The notes beneath the pieces were generated by a model. The model had not been told where the DNA came from and did not search any database. It worked only from the letters and a program-made list of their open reading frames with translations. Made by a program: the position numbers and the translations under genes. Below, one piece after another: positions 10,371-20,411 of a DNA stretch of 35,921 nucleotides (position 1 is its first letter; each line of letters starts with the position of its first letter). The DNA comes from Selaginella moellendorffii (lineage: Eukaryota; Streptophyta; Lycopodiopsida; Selaginellales; Selaginellaceae), in assembly GCF_000143415.4 (NCBI RefSeq), contig NW_003314300.1, positions 1,672,604 to 1,708,524 on the forward strand, given 5' to 3'.

Positions 10371-10517
10371 TGTGAGTGCATAGGCATATCAATTAACCCA
10401 AAAACCCTAGTTTATATACAGGAGTGAGTGGTCCAAATTGAAACTAATCCGACAGTTACTAAAATCCCACTACGTTAATATTAGTATACGGCATCATAAC
10501 CATACACTTGGACCTCA
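10371..10517 (-). repeat. 5' LTR of Gypsy-1
   Basis: 147 bp, inverted relative to the LTR at 10551-10724 and matching the split 3' LTR at 4755-5525. It has a short internal deletion compared with both. Confidence 0.82.
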
Positions 10518-10550
10518 TAAGAACATATAATTCTTTTAAATATTATTTTG

Positions 10551-10724
10551 TGAGGTCCAAATGTATAGTTATGATGCCGTATATTAATATTAGCATAGTG
10601 GGATTTTAATAACTATTGGATTGGTTTTAATCCGAACCACTCACTCCTGTATATAAGATAAGGTTTTTAAGCTAATTGATATGGATATTTTCTATATTTC
10701 CTTTCCATATTCAATGCATTCACA
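10551..10724 (+). repeat. 5' LTR of Gypsy-2
   Basis: 174 bp, an inverted partner of the LTR at 10371-10517; the two LTR starts are 33 bp apart. The usual tRNA-Met primer site is not obvious directly after it; the following bases read TTGGTGGAGTTGAGG. Confidence 0.8.
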
Positions 10725-10777
10725 TTGGTGGAGTTGAGGGGCACCTTTCATTATCCTTGAGGAGTGCTTGGATTTAG

Positions 10778-10985
10778 GATTTTGGTTTAGATCTTGCTTT
10801 TGCATTATTTAGATCTAACTTTTTTCATTTCATTTTTTTTATTCTTTCTTTTCAAGATTTTGGTTTAGATCTAGCTTTTACATTGTCTAGATCTAACTTT
10901 TTCTATTTCCTTTCTTTTTATTCTTTCCTTTCAAGATTTTGGTTTAAATCTAGCTTTTCCATTGTCTAGATCTCTCTTTCCTTCT
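10778..10985 (+). repeat. Three ~78-bp tandem units in the Gypsy-2 leader
   Basis: Units begin at 10778, 10856 and 10935, each with GATTTTGGTTTAGATCT or a close variant and a pyrimidine-rich tail. The Gypsy-1 leader (about 10190-10325) has only two units, so unit number varies within the family. Confidence 0.75.
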
Positions 10986-13153
10986 AGTTTTTTTTCTCAT
11001 TTTTCTTCTTTTGCTCTTTCCTTTTCATTCATCTTTATGGCAGAGCAATAGTCTCCTCCTCTAACTTTGGAGCAACAATTGGTGCAATTGTTTGATGCTA
11101 TGTGATTGCAATTGAACAACCAAACTTAGTTGATGGCATCATTCACGGCACATTGTATAACTCTTCTTCCTCTTGGTGCTAATCCTCGTGTTTGGCTAAA
11201 GTTCTTTTATGGGAATCTTGGGAATGATGTGTACTATTGGTTTAATCATTTCACAATGATAGCCACATATCGTTTTTGGGATGATGCTCAATGTTTGCAT
11301 GAGTTTCCCACGTGTCTCCAAGGGATGGCGCTATAGTGGTACAATGGTTTGAGTGCAGCCACTCATGGGGATTGAAGTGTTCTCCCGGACGTATTCAAAT
11401 GCATAATCAGACATGCTGACGATTGTGATGATGCCTTCCAACAATTGCATCATCTTTGTCAAAGGCCATCTGAGTCAATGATGCAATTTGGCGTTCGTTT
11501 CCGAAGTTTCTTACTTCGTGCAGAGCCAAATATATCGAAGCATATCAAGCTAAGAATGTTGTGGCCAGCCCTTCATTAAGGTCTTGGAGGATTTGTGCAT
11601 GCACTTGCTCCAGCCACCCTTGATGATGCCCCTCACTTGGCACAATGTTATGAGATATGACCTCTTCCACTTCTCACTGCACGTCCTTCAAGTCCACTTC
11701 CTGTGGGAGATAGTCTTATTCTAATGGAGGTTAGTGTTGTTGCTGCTTGAGTTTAAGGACAAAGGTGAGGATGTGGTTGTGGTTGTGATGTTTACTGCTG
11801 GGTGTGTGATGAAGTTAGTCACACTTATCAGCACTATTAGTGTTTTCCAAATTGGTAGCTTCCATTTCCTAGGTGGACACCTTAGCGTCAACAATGTTCT
11901 GTTGGTGTTGCTACAGTGGAAGGTCTGAACACCAAGATGCATCTGGGAAATAAAGAGTCACACAAGTAACGGAAGGACCCTACGCAAATAAGTTAATAAC
12001 CCCTCCATTTTTCTTTCGAGAGTATCATCAAGGGGTTCACTTGGCACCAATTTATTCAGTGTTTACTTTCCAAACTTATTTTTATAAAAAGAGGTCTCCT
12101 ATTATTCTCTTTCTGTTGGTTGATATATATTCAAGTTTATCTTTTATTGCTCGACCTATTACCACATGTTGCCATCTACATTTGCATTATGTGGTGGAGC
12201 TAGTTTTCATTCTTTATGGCAACGGTTGTACATATGCATGTGCACGGGATGATTCAAACCTAGTTGTGTATGTGGGCAATCTTTAGCTTGGGTTGTAGTT
12301 ATTGCGAGTGGTGCCAAGCATAGTTCTTTATATTTCATCCATTCCTCTCATTCCTATACCTCTTTATCCCTCTACTTTTATCTCTGTTTTAATTACTTTT
12401 GTCTCCCCATTACTTCCTCCTACGTTTCCATCTTATTCTGCTCTTCCCTTTTCTCTTTGTGTTACAACAGTTGACCAACTTATGAAGGAGTATGCCAATC
12501 TCTTTGAATTTGATCTATCATTTGGGGCCAAGATTACCATACGTCATCTGATTCTCATCAGGGATGCTCATTCAATTAAGTTTCATATTTGTTGGGACAA
12601 GGGGGAGAAGCCTTAAGTCACACTTGGCATAATTGCGTTGCACCCAATCTATACCAAGGATGAGGTTAAAAGCTTGATCAATCACTTAAAGAGCTCAAGA
12701 TTTTACATGTGAACGTTAAGGAGATGTTAGAAAAAGGTGTTATTCGAAAGTCTTGGAGTTTTTGGGCATGTGAACCTCATCTTGTGACGAAGCCTGATAG
12801 GAGTATTTGTTTTTGCATTGACTATTATTTCTTAAACTAAGTGACAATCCCTAATGTGTACCCTCTTCCTCACACTGCTAATTTCTTGAATCGTCTGGGG
12901 AGAAGTTGTTAGTTCACCAAACTAGTGTGAGACACAAAATCCTTAAGCCCCAAAGGGGAGCCAAAAGGGTGCCATATGGTAGTGGTTGATGTAGAAGCCA
13001 AATAAGTGTAATATATTTGGACTAAAAGCTCCAACTTGAAAAGTCAAGAGCAGGAGTGAAACTCCCAACGAAGTGTTCGAGGAACGAGCATGAAGCAAGC
13101 AATAAGTGAGTCTCTAGAAAAGGGACACAAGAGGACCAACACATGACATGTGG

Positions 13154-13315
13154 AAGTGTCTGAGATGGAGTCCAAGATGGAGTCCAAGATGGATCCAAGA
13201 TTGAGTCCTAAATAGAGTTTGAGATGGACCCGAGATGGAGTCCAAGATGGAATCGAGACCGAGACTGAAATTGAGTCCGAGTCTGAAACCAAGACTGAGA
13301 TTGAGTCCGAATACT
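13154..13315 (+). repeat. Degenerate ~12-bp tandem repeat
   Basis: The repeated unit is approximately GAGATGGAGTCC / AAGATGGAGTCC, with decay toward the 3' side (GAGACTGAGATT-type variants). Confidence 0.75.
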
Positions 13316-13356
13316 AATACAGACTGTTAAGTGAAAGCCCAAAGTAATCGTCCCTT

Positions 13357-13374
13357 GGGGGGGGGGGGGGGGGG
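13357..13374 (+). repeat. Homopolymer run of 18 G
   Basis: Eighteen consecutive G residues. Length may be unreliable because homopolymers are prone to sequencing error; G-quadruplex formation is conceivable. Confidence 0.8.
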
Positions 13375-13784
13375 TTGCAGAGGGTTCCAAAAGTATAATA
13401 GGGAGAGTGTGGGGGTTGGACCCCAGTGGAGCCAATTTGGCCAAAAAAGGCTAGTTTGGCCTAGGAAAGTTATACCCAAGTGTTAGATGATGAAATAACC
13501 ACTAGGAAGTCCAAAGTTAGAGTGAATATGGACCGACAAGCGGGGTAACTTGGTAAAGTGTTCAAGATCCGACTTTAGTTCCCCTAAGAGATTGAATGAT
13601 TGATACTCTTAGTCCAAATGTGGATGGCACTACCTATTTGGATACTTGGCGTGGTTCAACAGAACCTCACTCTAGCCCCATGGCTAAAGCACCCAAAGGC
13701 GGAAGGTGGGAGAGTACCCATGAGGCCCATATAGTGTTCCGAAATGTTGTCTTAGAATCCTAGATAGTGGAAAGGAAGAGGAGC

Positions 13785-13912
13785 TATGAATTCGAAGGCT
13801 TCGAGAAGGCTTGCATCACATGCTAATGACTTACCATTCTATCATTTATATTCTTAATATTGTCTTAAGACAACCTTCTTTATTTTGTGGGGATAGATTC
13901 TAATGATTATTT
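13785..13912 (+). pseudogene. Displaced integrase N-terminal fragment of Gypsy-2
   Basis: The plus strand matches the reverse complement of Gypsy-1 across 7490-7457 and 6854-6750, including TTCGAAGGCTTCGAG and the AACCTTCTTTATTTTGTGG stretch. The TRIM present in Gypsy-1 at this point is absent here, so that insertion is private to Gypsy-1. Confidence 0.8.
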
Positions 13913-14344
13913 ATGGCTGGTGGTGCCTTAAAACAGCACGTCCAGCACTGTCCTCTACTGGCAGCATCTAGAGCACAACTTGTACTCCACACCATACACA
14001 GCACACAGCTTACTCCCTGGCATCACCTCCTCTAGCAACACTTCTCTGTCTCAGCACCCAGTGCCTCTGCCCTGATCTGGGCTCTAGTGCAACACCAAGA
14101 ACTCTCCTTGCAACCATGATCTTGTAGCTCACCTTGTTGTCAGCCAACAAGCGCCATCCACTTCTGATTAAGGTGGCTCATCCTCCTCCTCACCAGTGAG
14201 AGCCATCGTCCCAGGATATGATACCATGAAAAGAAACAATGGATGGACAAAAGGTTATATTTGATAAACCATGAACCCTCCGGTAACCTGGCAGGACATG
14301 TGCCACCTGGATCTCACTAACCTCAATACTATCAACTTCATTGG
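13913..14344. other. Region with possible LTR boundary and primer-binding site
   Basis: On the minus strand TGGTATCATATCC (14214-14226) follows a CA, resembling an LTR end plus tRNA-Met primer site of a Copia-like element. No coding domain supports this. The rest (13913-14210) is C/A-rich with no recognised feature. Confidence 0.3.
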
Positions 14345-14760
14345 TGAGAGCTTTCATGCACATCGGGAATTAGGCTCGAGGTGTGTTTGAGACAATGGTG
14401 ACGAGGGACTTGGTTTCGTGGACAAAAATAGTGTCGGGCTATGCCTTGTAGAAGAGGCCGAGAGGATGTTTTCCCGGATGGCCCAGTAGAATCTCGTGTC
14501 TTGGAATGGGCTGATGGAAAACGGCAAGAGCGAAGCTGCTGTTTGATCGAATGCCACAGTTGCCTACATCAATCGCTGCCGCCTATGCCCAGCACGGGCA
14601 TGTCGATGGCGATCCACCACCAAATGCCCACAAGGGACTTGATATGCTTGTCGCAATGCTCGGCCAGGCCGGGAGAATGGAGGACGCCCTCAAGATCCAG
14701 CAGCAAATGCCGAGATGGAATGTTTTGCGATCCTCTCCGGCTATGCGGGAGATATCCACT

Positions 14761-14879
14761 CTCGTGGGCATTGCGGCGAGCACAGCTCGAGCCTCGATCA
14801 CGCGGCCATTGCGAGCGTAAGCGTGAACCAAACTCGTCCAGCAGCAATTCACGATCTCTTCCGGGATGCTGTCAAACGA
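14761..14879 (-). other. 119-bp micro-inversion inside PPR copy 1
   Basis: Read on the minus strand, this block encodes WTSLVHAYARNGRVIEARA, the same PPR unit that PPR copy 2 encodes on the plus strand at 18490-18560. Sequence on both sides is collinear with copy 2 on the plus strand. The inverted block runs from CTCGTGGGC to GTCAAACGA. Confidence 0.85.
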
Positions 14880-16599
14880 TCGCATCTTGCGGCCTGGAAC
14901 TTGATGATGGAAGCATATGCCCAAACTGAGCAAGCCATCCAACTCTTCCACGAGGCCACGCCCGACGGTGGAGTGAGGATCGATCTTGTGTCGTTCATCA
15001 CCATCCTCTCGGCTTGCAGCCATTTGGGGAAGATCCAAATCGCCCGCGATCAATGGTCGCCTATGATCGCGAGAACCAAAACTTTGGGTTAGAGAGCAAT
15101 GTCGGGGGCGAATGACTGCTGCGATCGCAGGGCTAGTGGAGCGACATTTCCTGGCGGATCTCGTGAGGGCTGCTGGCCGTGGCAAGGATATTTTCTTCGC
15201 CAATCTCCTCATCCAGTTGTATGGGCGCTGCGGCAGCGCTGCAGATGCGTGATCTCTCTTGATCACCGAAATACTCCTGGGAACACCTTCAATGCCGCCG
15301 AGCTCTTCGATCGCATCCCGGCTCTTCGATCGAATGTGCCATCGCAAAGTGCCAGGGAGGGGAATATTGCGCGATCCAAGAGCCTCTTTGATCGAATGCC
15401 CCACTGGAATCTCTTGTTCTGCAAAGTGGTCGTGAGGTCCTATATCCGGAGTTCCAATCTCGACCAGGAAAAGAATATCTTCGATTCCATGGCGGATCAT
15501 GACGTGGCATCTTGGAACTTGCTCATTACACTGTATGCCCAGTTTGGGCAACTTGAGCTTGCCAAGACACTTTTGACGGGATGGAGTTTCGTGATCTTGT
15601 CTCGTGAAACCCGATGATCGCTGGATATGTGGCGGCATCCAGATCCGGGACTGCCCGGCGGTGATCGATCGTGTCCCAGAGCTCCAGGCCGTGATATGGA
15701 ACTCAATGATCACAGCGCTCGCGCAGGGGCAAATCGAGGCAGCAAAATCGAGTTTTGATAGAATGCCGGCCATGTCGTGGACGAATCTACTGCTGTGCTA
15801 CCTGCAGAATGATTCCTGGAAGAATTGGACAGGGCGTTCCATCGGCTCCGGAGAACTACAAGAATGGCCAAAGAAGGGATTTTGCCAACGCGAGAGAGAT
15901 CTTTGATTCCATGCCGGATAAGGACGTGGTGGCGTGGACGGCGATTGTGCAAGCTTAGCTTACCAAGGCTTTGTCGCCCTCGCGAAGAAAATCTTCGTTC
16001 AAATCCTGGAAAAGAATCCAGTCTATGCTCCTCACGTATGCCGAGAGTGGGCACTTTGGCGGGGTTCTTCCACGCAAGACCATCGTCTGCTGGACAGCTC
16101 TCCCGCAAGTTTTTGAGCGATCTCGGCGCCGCCAGGAGCATGATTGAGAGCATGAAGATGCGCAACTTCGTTTCCTAGATGACCTTGGTGTGGGCTTATG
16201 CTCGAAACGGGGAAGTCTTCCATACGTTCCGGAACGTTCGAACTTCGTGCAGCCATGTCGGTCTCGTGGCCGAGGGCTGGGACCACTTCGTCTGCTTGGG
16301 GATGGTGCCGAGGAGAGAGCGCTATTGCTGCATGAAGAACTCTGAGCACCGTCGTCAACTCGATGCCATTCCTTCCAGACATCGTGATCTGGATGTCGCT
16401 GCTGGGAGCTTGTCACCTGATCCACCGCGAAGCCGATTGAGCTGAGCGAGTCGCGGCGAAGATCTTCGAGGCTACACGACTGCATACGTGGTTCTCTGGA
16501 ACATGTACTCGTCGATCTGGAGGAGGGACAAGGTGTCGATGATCCGGAACCTGATGAAGTCGAGGCGAGTGAGAAAACTTCCGGGGATCAGCAACATCG

Positions 16600-16938
16600 A
16601 AGTTTGGCAGCGAAGTTCACAGTTTCGTGGTGGGGGATCTTTCGCATCCTCACAGCGAAGATATCGTCGCGGATCTCCAGAGGCTGGCGAGAGAAATGCG
16701 GCACGCTGGCTACGTTCCCGACACGAAGGAGATCTTTCATGAGGAGCAAAAGGAGGAGCTGTTGCACTACCACGGCGAAAAGATGGCTGTGGCTTTTGGA
16801 TTGATCTCGGCGCTGAGGAACTTGCGGGTGTGTGGGGATTGCCACTCGGCTATCAAGTCTGTATCCAAGATGGTGGTATCTATAACCGTGAGAGATGCTA
16901 ACCGGTTCCATCACATGCAGAAACAACAAAAAGAATGA
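16600..16938 (+). pseudogene. DYW-type cytidine deaminase domain of PPR copy 1
   Basis: From about 16627 the frame reads VVGDLSHPHSEDI, EMRHAGYVPDTKEI, then HYHGEKMAVAFGL (the HxE deaminase signature; usual form HSEKLAIAFGL), then NLRVCGDCHSAIKSVSKMV with the conserved CxDCH zinc ligands, and RFHHMQ. The DYW family converts C to U in organellar transcripts. This stretch of about 103 codons is open and well preserved, but it lacks the terminal DGxCSCxDYW segment and is joined to a broken PPR array, so it is listed as part of the pseudogene. Confidence 0.85.
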
Positions 16939-17454
16939 TCAGAAAAAAGGAGAAGCGAAAGCCTCACCTTTAGAGCTTCAGCTCCCTTCCTTCTGGTATA
17001 ACAAAACTCAAAGGAATGGAAGTAAAAATGGCAGGAACACTTCCTGTGCAGCTCAAGCTCCCGGCTCTTGAGCTGCTCCAAGACGTAGCTACTAGATCGA
17101 AAACGGCCAAGATCTCCACAAATAAAGCTAGATTGGAAAAAGGATATATACATCATTTCAGAGGCGATGTGTCCAGTCAGCTCAATCTGCGCGCGAGCTG
17201 CTTGCCGACCATTACAAAAAGTTCGCGCTTGGTTTTATCTTTAAATATCACTAAAAGATTTGTGGTTGCTATTGCGTTTCTAGCTATATGGATTCGAGAA
17301 CGAAAACAGCCTTCACTGTCTCCGAGATCTTTTCTGAAAAGCTATTTGTTCTAAGATGAAAGAAAACCAAACACTAGTATATTTAAATTATAGCCCTTTA
17401 AAGAGGATGTTTCTCACCTAAATACCACTGTGGTTTCTATTCATTCGAACTGGG
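16939..17454. other. Intergenic region between PPR copy 1 and degenerate M copy
   Basis: A plus-strand open frame (17016-17354, starting MEVKMAGTLPVQLKL) covers much of it, but I recognise no domain and codon quality falls off after about 17160. Otherwise nothing is seen. Confidence 0.35.
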
Positions 17455-18016
17455 AAGTTTGGGCTAAATTATTCTGCGCAACTTCCTTGCTTCACTCCGT
17501 ATCTATATACTTTGCTATCACTGGGCTATGTGGCTGGAGGTAAGCTAGATTTAGTTATGGATAATTGCTTAACAATTTGTTTCAGTTGTCTATGCTAGTT
17601 AGCTTTGCTATTGGAGGAGCTCACATATGTTTTACATTCATTGCTTTACAAGTAGCACATGCTTATGCAGGGACATCATCAAATTATGAGGTGGTGGATA
17701 GGGATACAGGAATGCACTGAAGACGAATCTATACCATATGTTTCATATCAGGTATATTTACTTTTTACCCTTGATTCTATAGTTAATAATGAAAGAGTAT
17801 ATAATTCCATATTTGATATATAAAAATGTTCTGTAGTAATTTTTTAATTCAGCAGCTTTGGTTAAAAACCAAGTGTTAGTAACATATGTTGTATCCATAA
17901 TCTCGCTCATTGATTCCTTAGACATTGCACTGAGGATGAGTATTGGACCAGAGGATATGCCAAGCAGGGCATATGCTAAAAGGAATTTATTCATTGAAGC
18001 CTTTGTAAATTTCTAA
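17455..18016 (+). pseudogene. Degenerate copy of membrane protein family M
   Basis: The plus strand aligns with the end of exon 1 (LLSLGYVAGG against FLSVGYIIGG) up to a GTAAG donor at 17540. Exon 2 pieces follow: SMLVSFAIGGAH and VAHAYAGTSS (near 17594-17680) match MLVSIFIGAAS and IAHSCAGTS in the intact genes. A last segment (VTYVVSIISLIDSLDI, about 17880-17930) matches the final membrane segment, ending in TAA at 18014. A ~60-bp internal deletion, a one-base deletion before MLVS, and an intron shrunk to about 13 bp show that it is dead. It is the most diverged of the larger copies. Confidence 0.65.
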
Positions 18017-18104
18017 TTCCTAGCTGTAATCCCAGCATTTGCCAAGATGAGGCAAATGGGTATAACTAAGGCTTTTTACGACACTGAGCCCGAGAAAGAT
18101 CTCG

Positions 18105-19400
18105 TGCTGTCGGAGCTTTCGTGCAAATCGGGAATTTGGTGGAGGTTTGAGACGATGGCGACGAGGAACTTGGCTATGCCTTGTAGAAGAGGTCAAGAGG
18201 ATGTTTTTCCGGATTCCGGACTCTCGTGTCCTGGAATGGGCTGACAGAGCGTGCCGCAGAAACATCGTTGCCGCCGCCTATGTCCAGGGGGATCCACCAG
18301 CAAATGCCCGCAAGGGACTTGATATGCTCGTCGCGATGCTCGGCCAGGCTGGGAGAATGGAGGACGCGCTCATGATCCAGCACAAAATGCCGAGATGGAA
18401 CGTTTTCACCGGGAACGCGATCCTCTCGGGCTACGCCATCCAATGTCGTTTGACAGCATCCCGGGGCGAGATAGTGAATTGCCAGTGCTGGACGAGTTTG
18501 ATGCACGCTTACGCTCGCAATGGCCGTGTGATCGAGGCTCGAGCTGTTCTTGCCGCAATGCGCACGAGAGATCTTGCTGCCTGGAACTTGATGATGGAAA
18601 CATATGCCCAAAAAGCGCATTACAGGGAAGCCATCCACGACCACGCTCGATGGCGGAGTGAGGATCGATCTCGTCTCGTTCATCACCGTCCTCTCGGCTT
18701 GCAAGATCCTAATCGCCCGCGATCAGTTCGTGTCTATGGTCGCCTATGATCGCTGACTATGGCATCGTTCCAATGGGATCACTACTCTCGCGAGATCGGA
18801 AGGCTTTGCGACGCCGAGAGTTTCCTCGAGACGATGTCTTTCGTGCCTGCCTGCCCTCTCCCATCGGCGGATTGGTGGAATACAAGAGATGGATCGCCGA
18901 AATCCCTCCAATGCCGCCGAGCTCTTCGATCATTCCGGCTCTTCGATCGAATGCCCCATCGCGACGCTTTGCCAGGGAGCAATCCAAGAGCCTCCTATGC
19001 CACAGTGGAATCTCGTGTCCTGCAACGAGGTGGTGCAATCCTACATCCGGAGCTCCAATCTCGGCCAAGCGAAGAAGATCCATGCCGGATCACCGTGGTC
19101 TCTTGGAATTACACTGTATGCTCAGTCCGGGCATCTTGCGCTTGCCAAGAACACGTTTGATGGGATGGCGTTCCGCGATCTTGTCTCGTATATGTGGCAG
19201 CCTCCCGGATCCGCGACTGCCAGGCTATGTTCGATCGCGTCTCAGAGTGACACGGAACTCGATGATCACGGAGCTCGCGCACCAGGGAGAATGCCGGCCA
19301 AGGATCTCGTGTCATGGACGAATCTACTGCTGTGCTACGCCCAGAATGGATTCCTGGAAGACTCAGACAGGGCTCGCCAACGCAGTGGGATTTGGCCACC
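18105..19400 (+). pseudogene. Broken PPR gene (copy 2)
   Basis: This is a paralogue of the first part of PPR copy 1. Good PPR units are visible: GLDMLVAMLGQAGRMEDAL (near 18317), WNVFTGNAILSGYA (18397-18440), WTSLMHAYARNGRVIEARA (near 18490) and AKNTFDGMAFRDLVS (near 19147-19190). Frames switch at several points. No E or DYW domain follows; similarity to copy 1 stops near 19400, just before the intact M gene on the opposite strand. About 170 bp of copy 1 (near 15100-15270) is missing here. Codon usage and GC content are higher than in the AT-rich flanks. Confidence 0.82.
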
Positions 19401-19554
19401 TTATTTGTGTTTTAAACTACAATAATATCAGGCTCACTGGAAGAAGTGGCAAGGATTTTCCCCATGCCCCCTCGCACTCTGACAGTACTACAAATCCTTT
19501 ACAAACTTTCGCATCAACCACATAATATTACACAAAAGAAGCCATATTTCTTTC

Positions 19555-20411
19555 TTAATCGGAAACATTTGCTACTCTCCCACTGCCTCTTTTTTTCATC
19601 AGAACCCGTGCTACCATTTCCCCCATTAACACCACAACAACAATAGAGTCCATGACGCACACCATCCTGTTTCCCCACCTCCAGTTTGGATATAGACGTT
19701 TACAGACATAAATTATAGGTATGCAACATGGCTCACATAAAGAAAGTATAGGATATCCACCAATCACCTCATATATGTGGTAATGATCTTGCCCTTGGCG
19801 GTCACCAAATCCATGATTTGGAAAAAGCCATCTTTTCGAGCCAAGAAAACGGGGTGTTTCTATGAACCATCTCATTATGGCTGATGTTCCTGCACAAGAA
19901 TGTGCTATTGCAGACAAAACTTGCCAAACGATAAACCAGGAGCGATTTGAGACATATGTGCTTGCTAATGCACTCGCTGCTCCAATAAAAATACTAACCA
20001 GCATACAGCACCTGGAGTGAAAGAGAGTAACGATTCCAATAATAGCTGTAAAAACATCTTAGAAATAATATTTTATGAGACTGTCTTACCTCCAATAATA
20101 TAGCCCACTGATAAAAATGTATATATGTGGTGAGTGAAGCAAACAAGCTGCCAATATCGAATCGCAGAGTACTTTGGCCCAATTGTTACATAAGCCAAGT
20201 AATCCGACGTAAAACCCCAATGGTAGCCAACGTTTAGTGCATTGCAGTCTCTTCGACAATAGAGAACACCACTTGGGCAGTGCCACTTTGGAGGATAAAA
20301 AGTGATGTAAATGGTGAAAACATAGAAAGTAATGGCCCAAGTCATAATTATTGAAACAGGTAAGAAGAACCACCACAATGGAACGCTCTTACTAGTAATT
20401 TCCATACCCAA
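19555..20411 (-). CDS. Intact multi-pass membrane protein, family M (copy B)
   Basis: I do not recognise the family. A two-exon model gives 270 residues: exon 1 20411-20090, intron 20089-20046 (44 bp, GTAAG...ACAG), exon 2 20045-19555; summed length is a multiple of three and no stop interrupts it. The acceptor was chosen because the next AG downstream would put exon 2 out of frame. Visible features: a first membrane segment (WWFFLPVSIIMTWAITFYVF), a Cys-rich loop (PPKWHCPSGVLYCRRDC), then about four or five further hydrophobic segments ending with VMDSIVVVVLMGEMVARVL. ATG at 20411 (MGMEIT) or 20405 (MEIT) could start it. About 30 of the 149 residues from the exon 2 MLVS onward differ from the intact copy at 27742, mostly outside hydrophobic cores. 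Confidence 0.72.

Larger units (their letters stand above)
4755..10517 (-). mobile_element. Ty3/Gypsy-type LTR retrotransposon (Gypsy-1), decayed, with two nested TRIMs
   Basis: The element lies on the minus strand, 5' end at 10517. The 5' LTR is 10371-10517. The 3' LTR is 4755-4909 plus 5508-5525, split by a TRIM. LTRs begin TGAGGTCCAA and end near CACTCACA. A purine-rich tract (GAGAGGAGGGG, minus strand, about 5530-5540) lies just upstream of the 3' LTR, as expected for a polypurine tract. Remnants of gag (9600-10049), protease (9003-9300), reverse transcriptase (8263-9000), RNase H (7866-8204) and integrase (5560-6854, with zinc-binding-like residues near 6620-6800 and a GPY module near 5760) follow in the usual order. 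Frames are broken by stops and shifts. Without the TRIMs it is about 4.6 kb. A possible TAAGA target duplication (4747-4751 and 10518-10522) is two bases out of register and uncertain. Confidence 0.88.
10551..12925 (+). mobile_element. Ty3/Gypsy retrotransposon (Gypsy-2), same family as Gypsy-1, truncated
   Basis: The 5' LTR is 10551-10724 (begins TGAGGTCCAA, ends CATTCACA). The leader holds three ~78-bp tandem units (10778-10985). gag begins near 11130 (LKFFYGNLGNDVYYWF), with QFGVRFRSFLLRAEPNIS further on, then a broken gag end, a protease region (12000-12620) and the start of reverse transcriptase (12720-12925). Similarity to Gypsy-1 stops abruptly at 12925, inside the RT motif before FTKL. 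It resumes at about 13785-13912 with the integrase N-terminal part. No 3' LTR is present. Stops and shifts make it inactive. Confidence 0.85.
12926..13780. other. Unclassified ~855-bp block interrupting Gypsy-2
   Basis: The block begins TGTGAGACAC, LTR-like, exactly where Gypsy-2 similarity stops, and ends just before integrase similarity resumes. It replaces about 1.1 kb of reverse transcriptase/RNase H sequence. It holds degenerate tandem repeats (13154-13315) and an 18-base G run (13357-13374). No protein-coding region is convincing. It may be a solo LTR or a fragment of an unrelated element; the right end lacks a clear CA. Confidence 0.45.
14345..16938 (+). pseudogene. Broken PPR-DYW gene (copy 1)
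   Basis: The plus strand shows plant P/L/S-type pentatricopeptide repeats, RNA-binding units of organellar RNA editing factors. Examples are GLDMLVAMLGQAGRMEDAL (14638-14694), FFANLLIQLYGRCGSAADA (about 15193-15250), repeated FDRMP segments and SCSHVGLVAEGWDHF (16249-16293). An E-type region follows (PDIVIW.SLLGACH; NMYSS..RRDKVSMIRNLMK, about 16370-16560), then a DYW-type deaminase domain to 16938. The frame changes repeatedly and carries stops, so one protein is not possible. A 119-bp segment (14761-14879) is inverted. The protein ends NRFHHMQKQQKE without the canonical DYW tail. The 5' part is paralogous to 18105-19400. Confidence 0.85.

Noticed and set aside
14583-15773. 396-codon minus-strand open frame
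   Set aside because: It is antisense to the PPR array except for the 119-bp inverted block (14761-14879), which explains the one PPR-like stretch it encodes. The rest has no PPR or other recognisable motif.
18023-18060. Sequence resembling the start of a primate Alu (CTGTAATCCCAGCATT)
   Set aside because: Only about 16-20 bases agree, and the plant context continues on both sides. Chance similarity; contamination is not supported.
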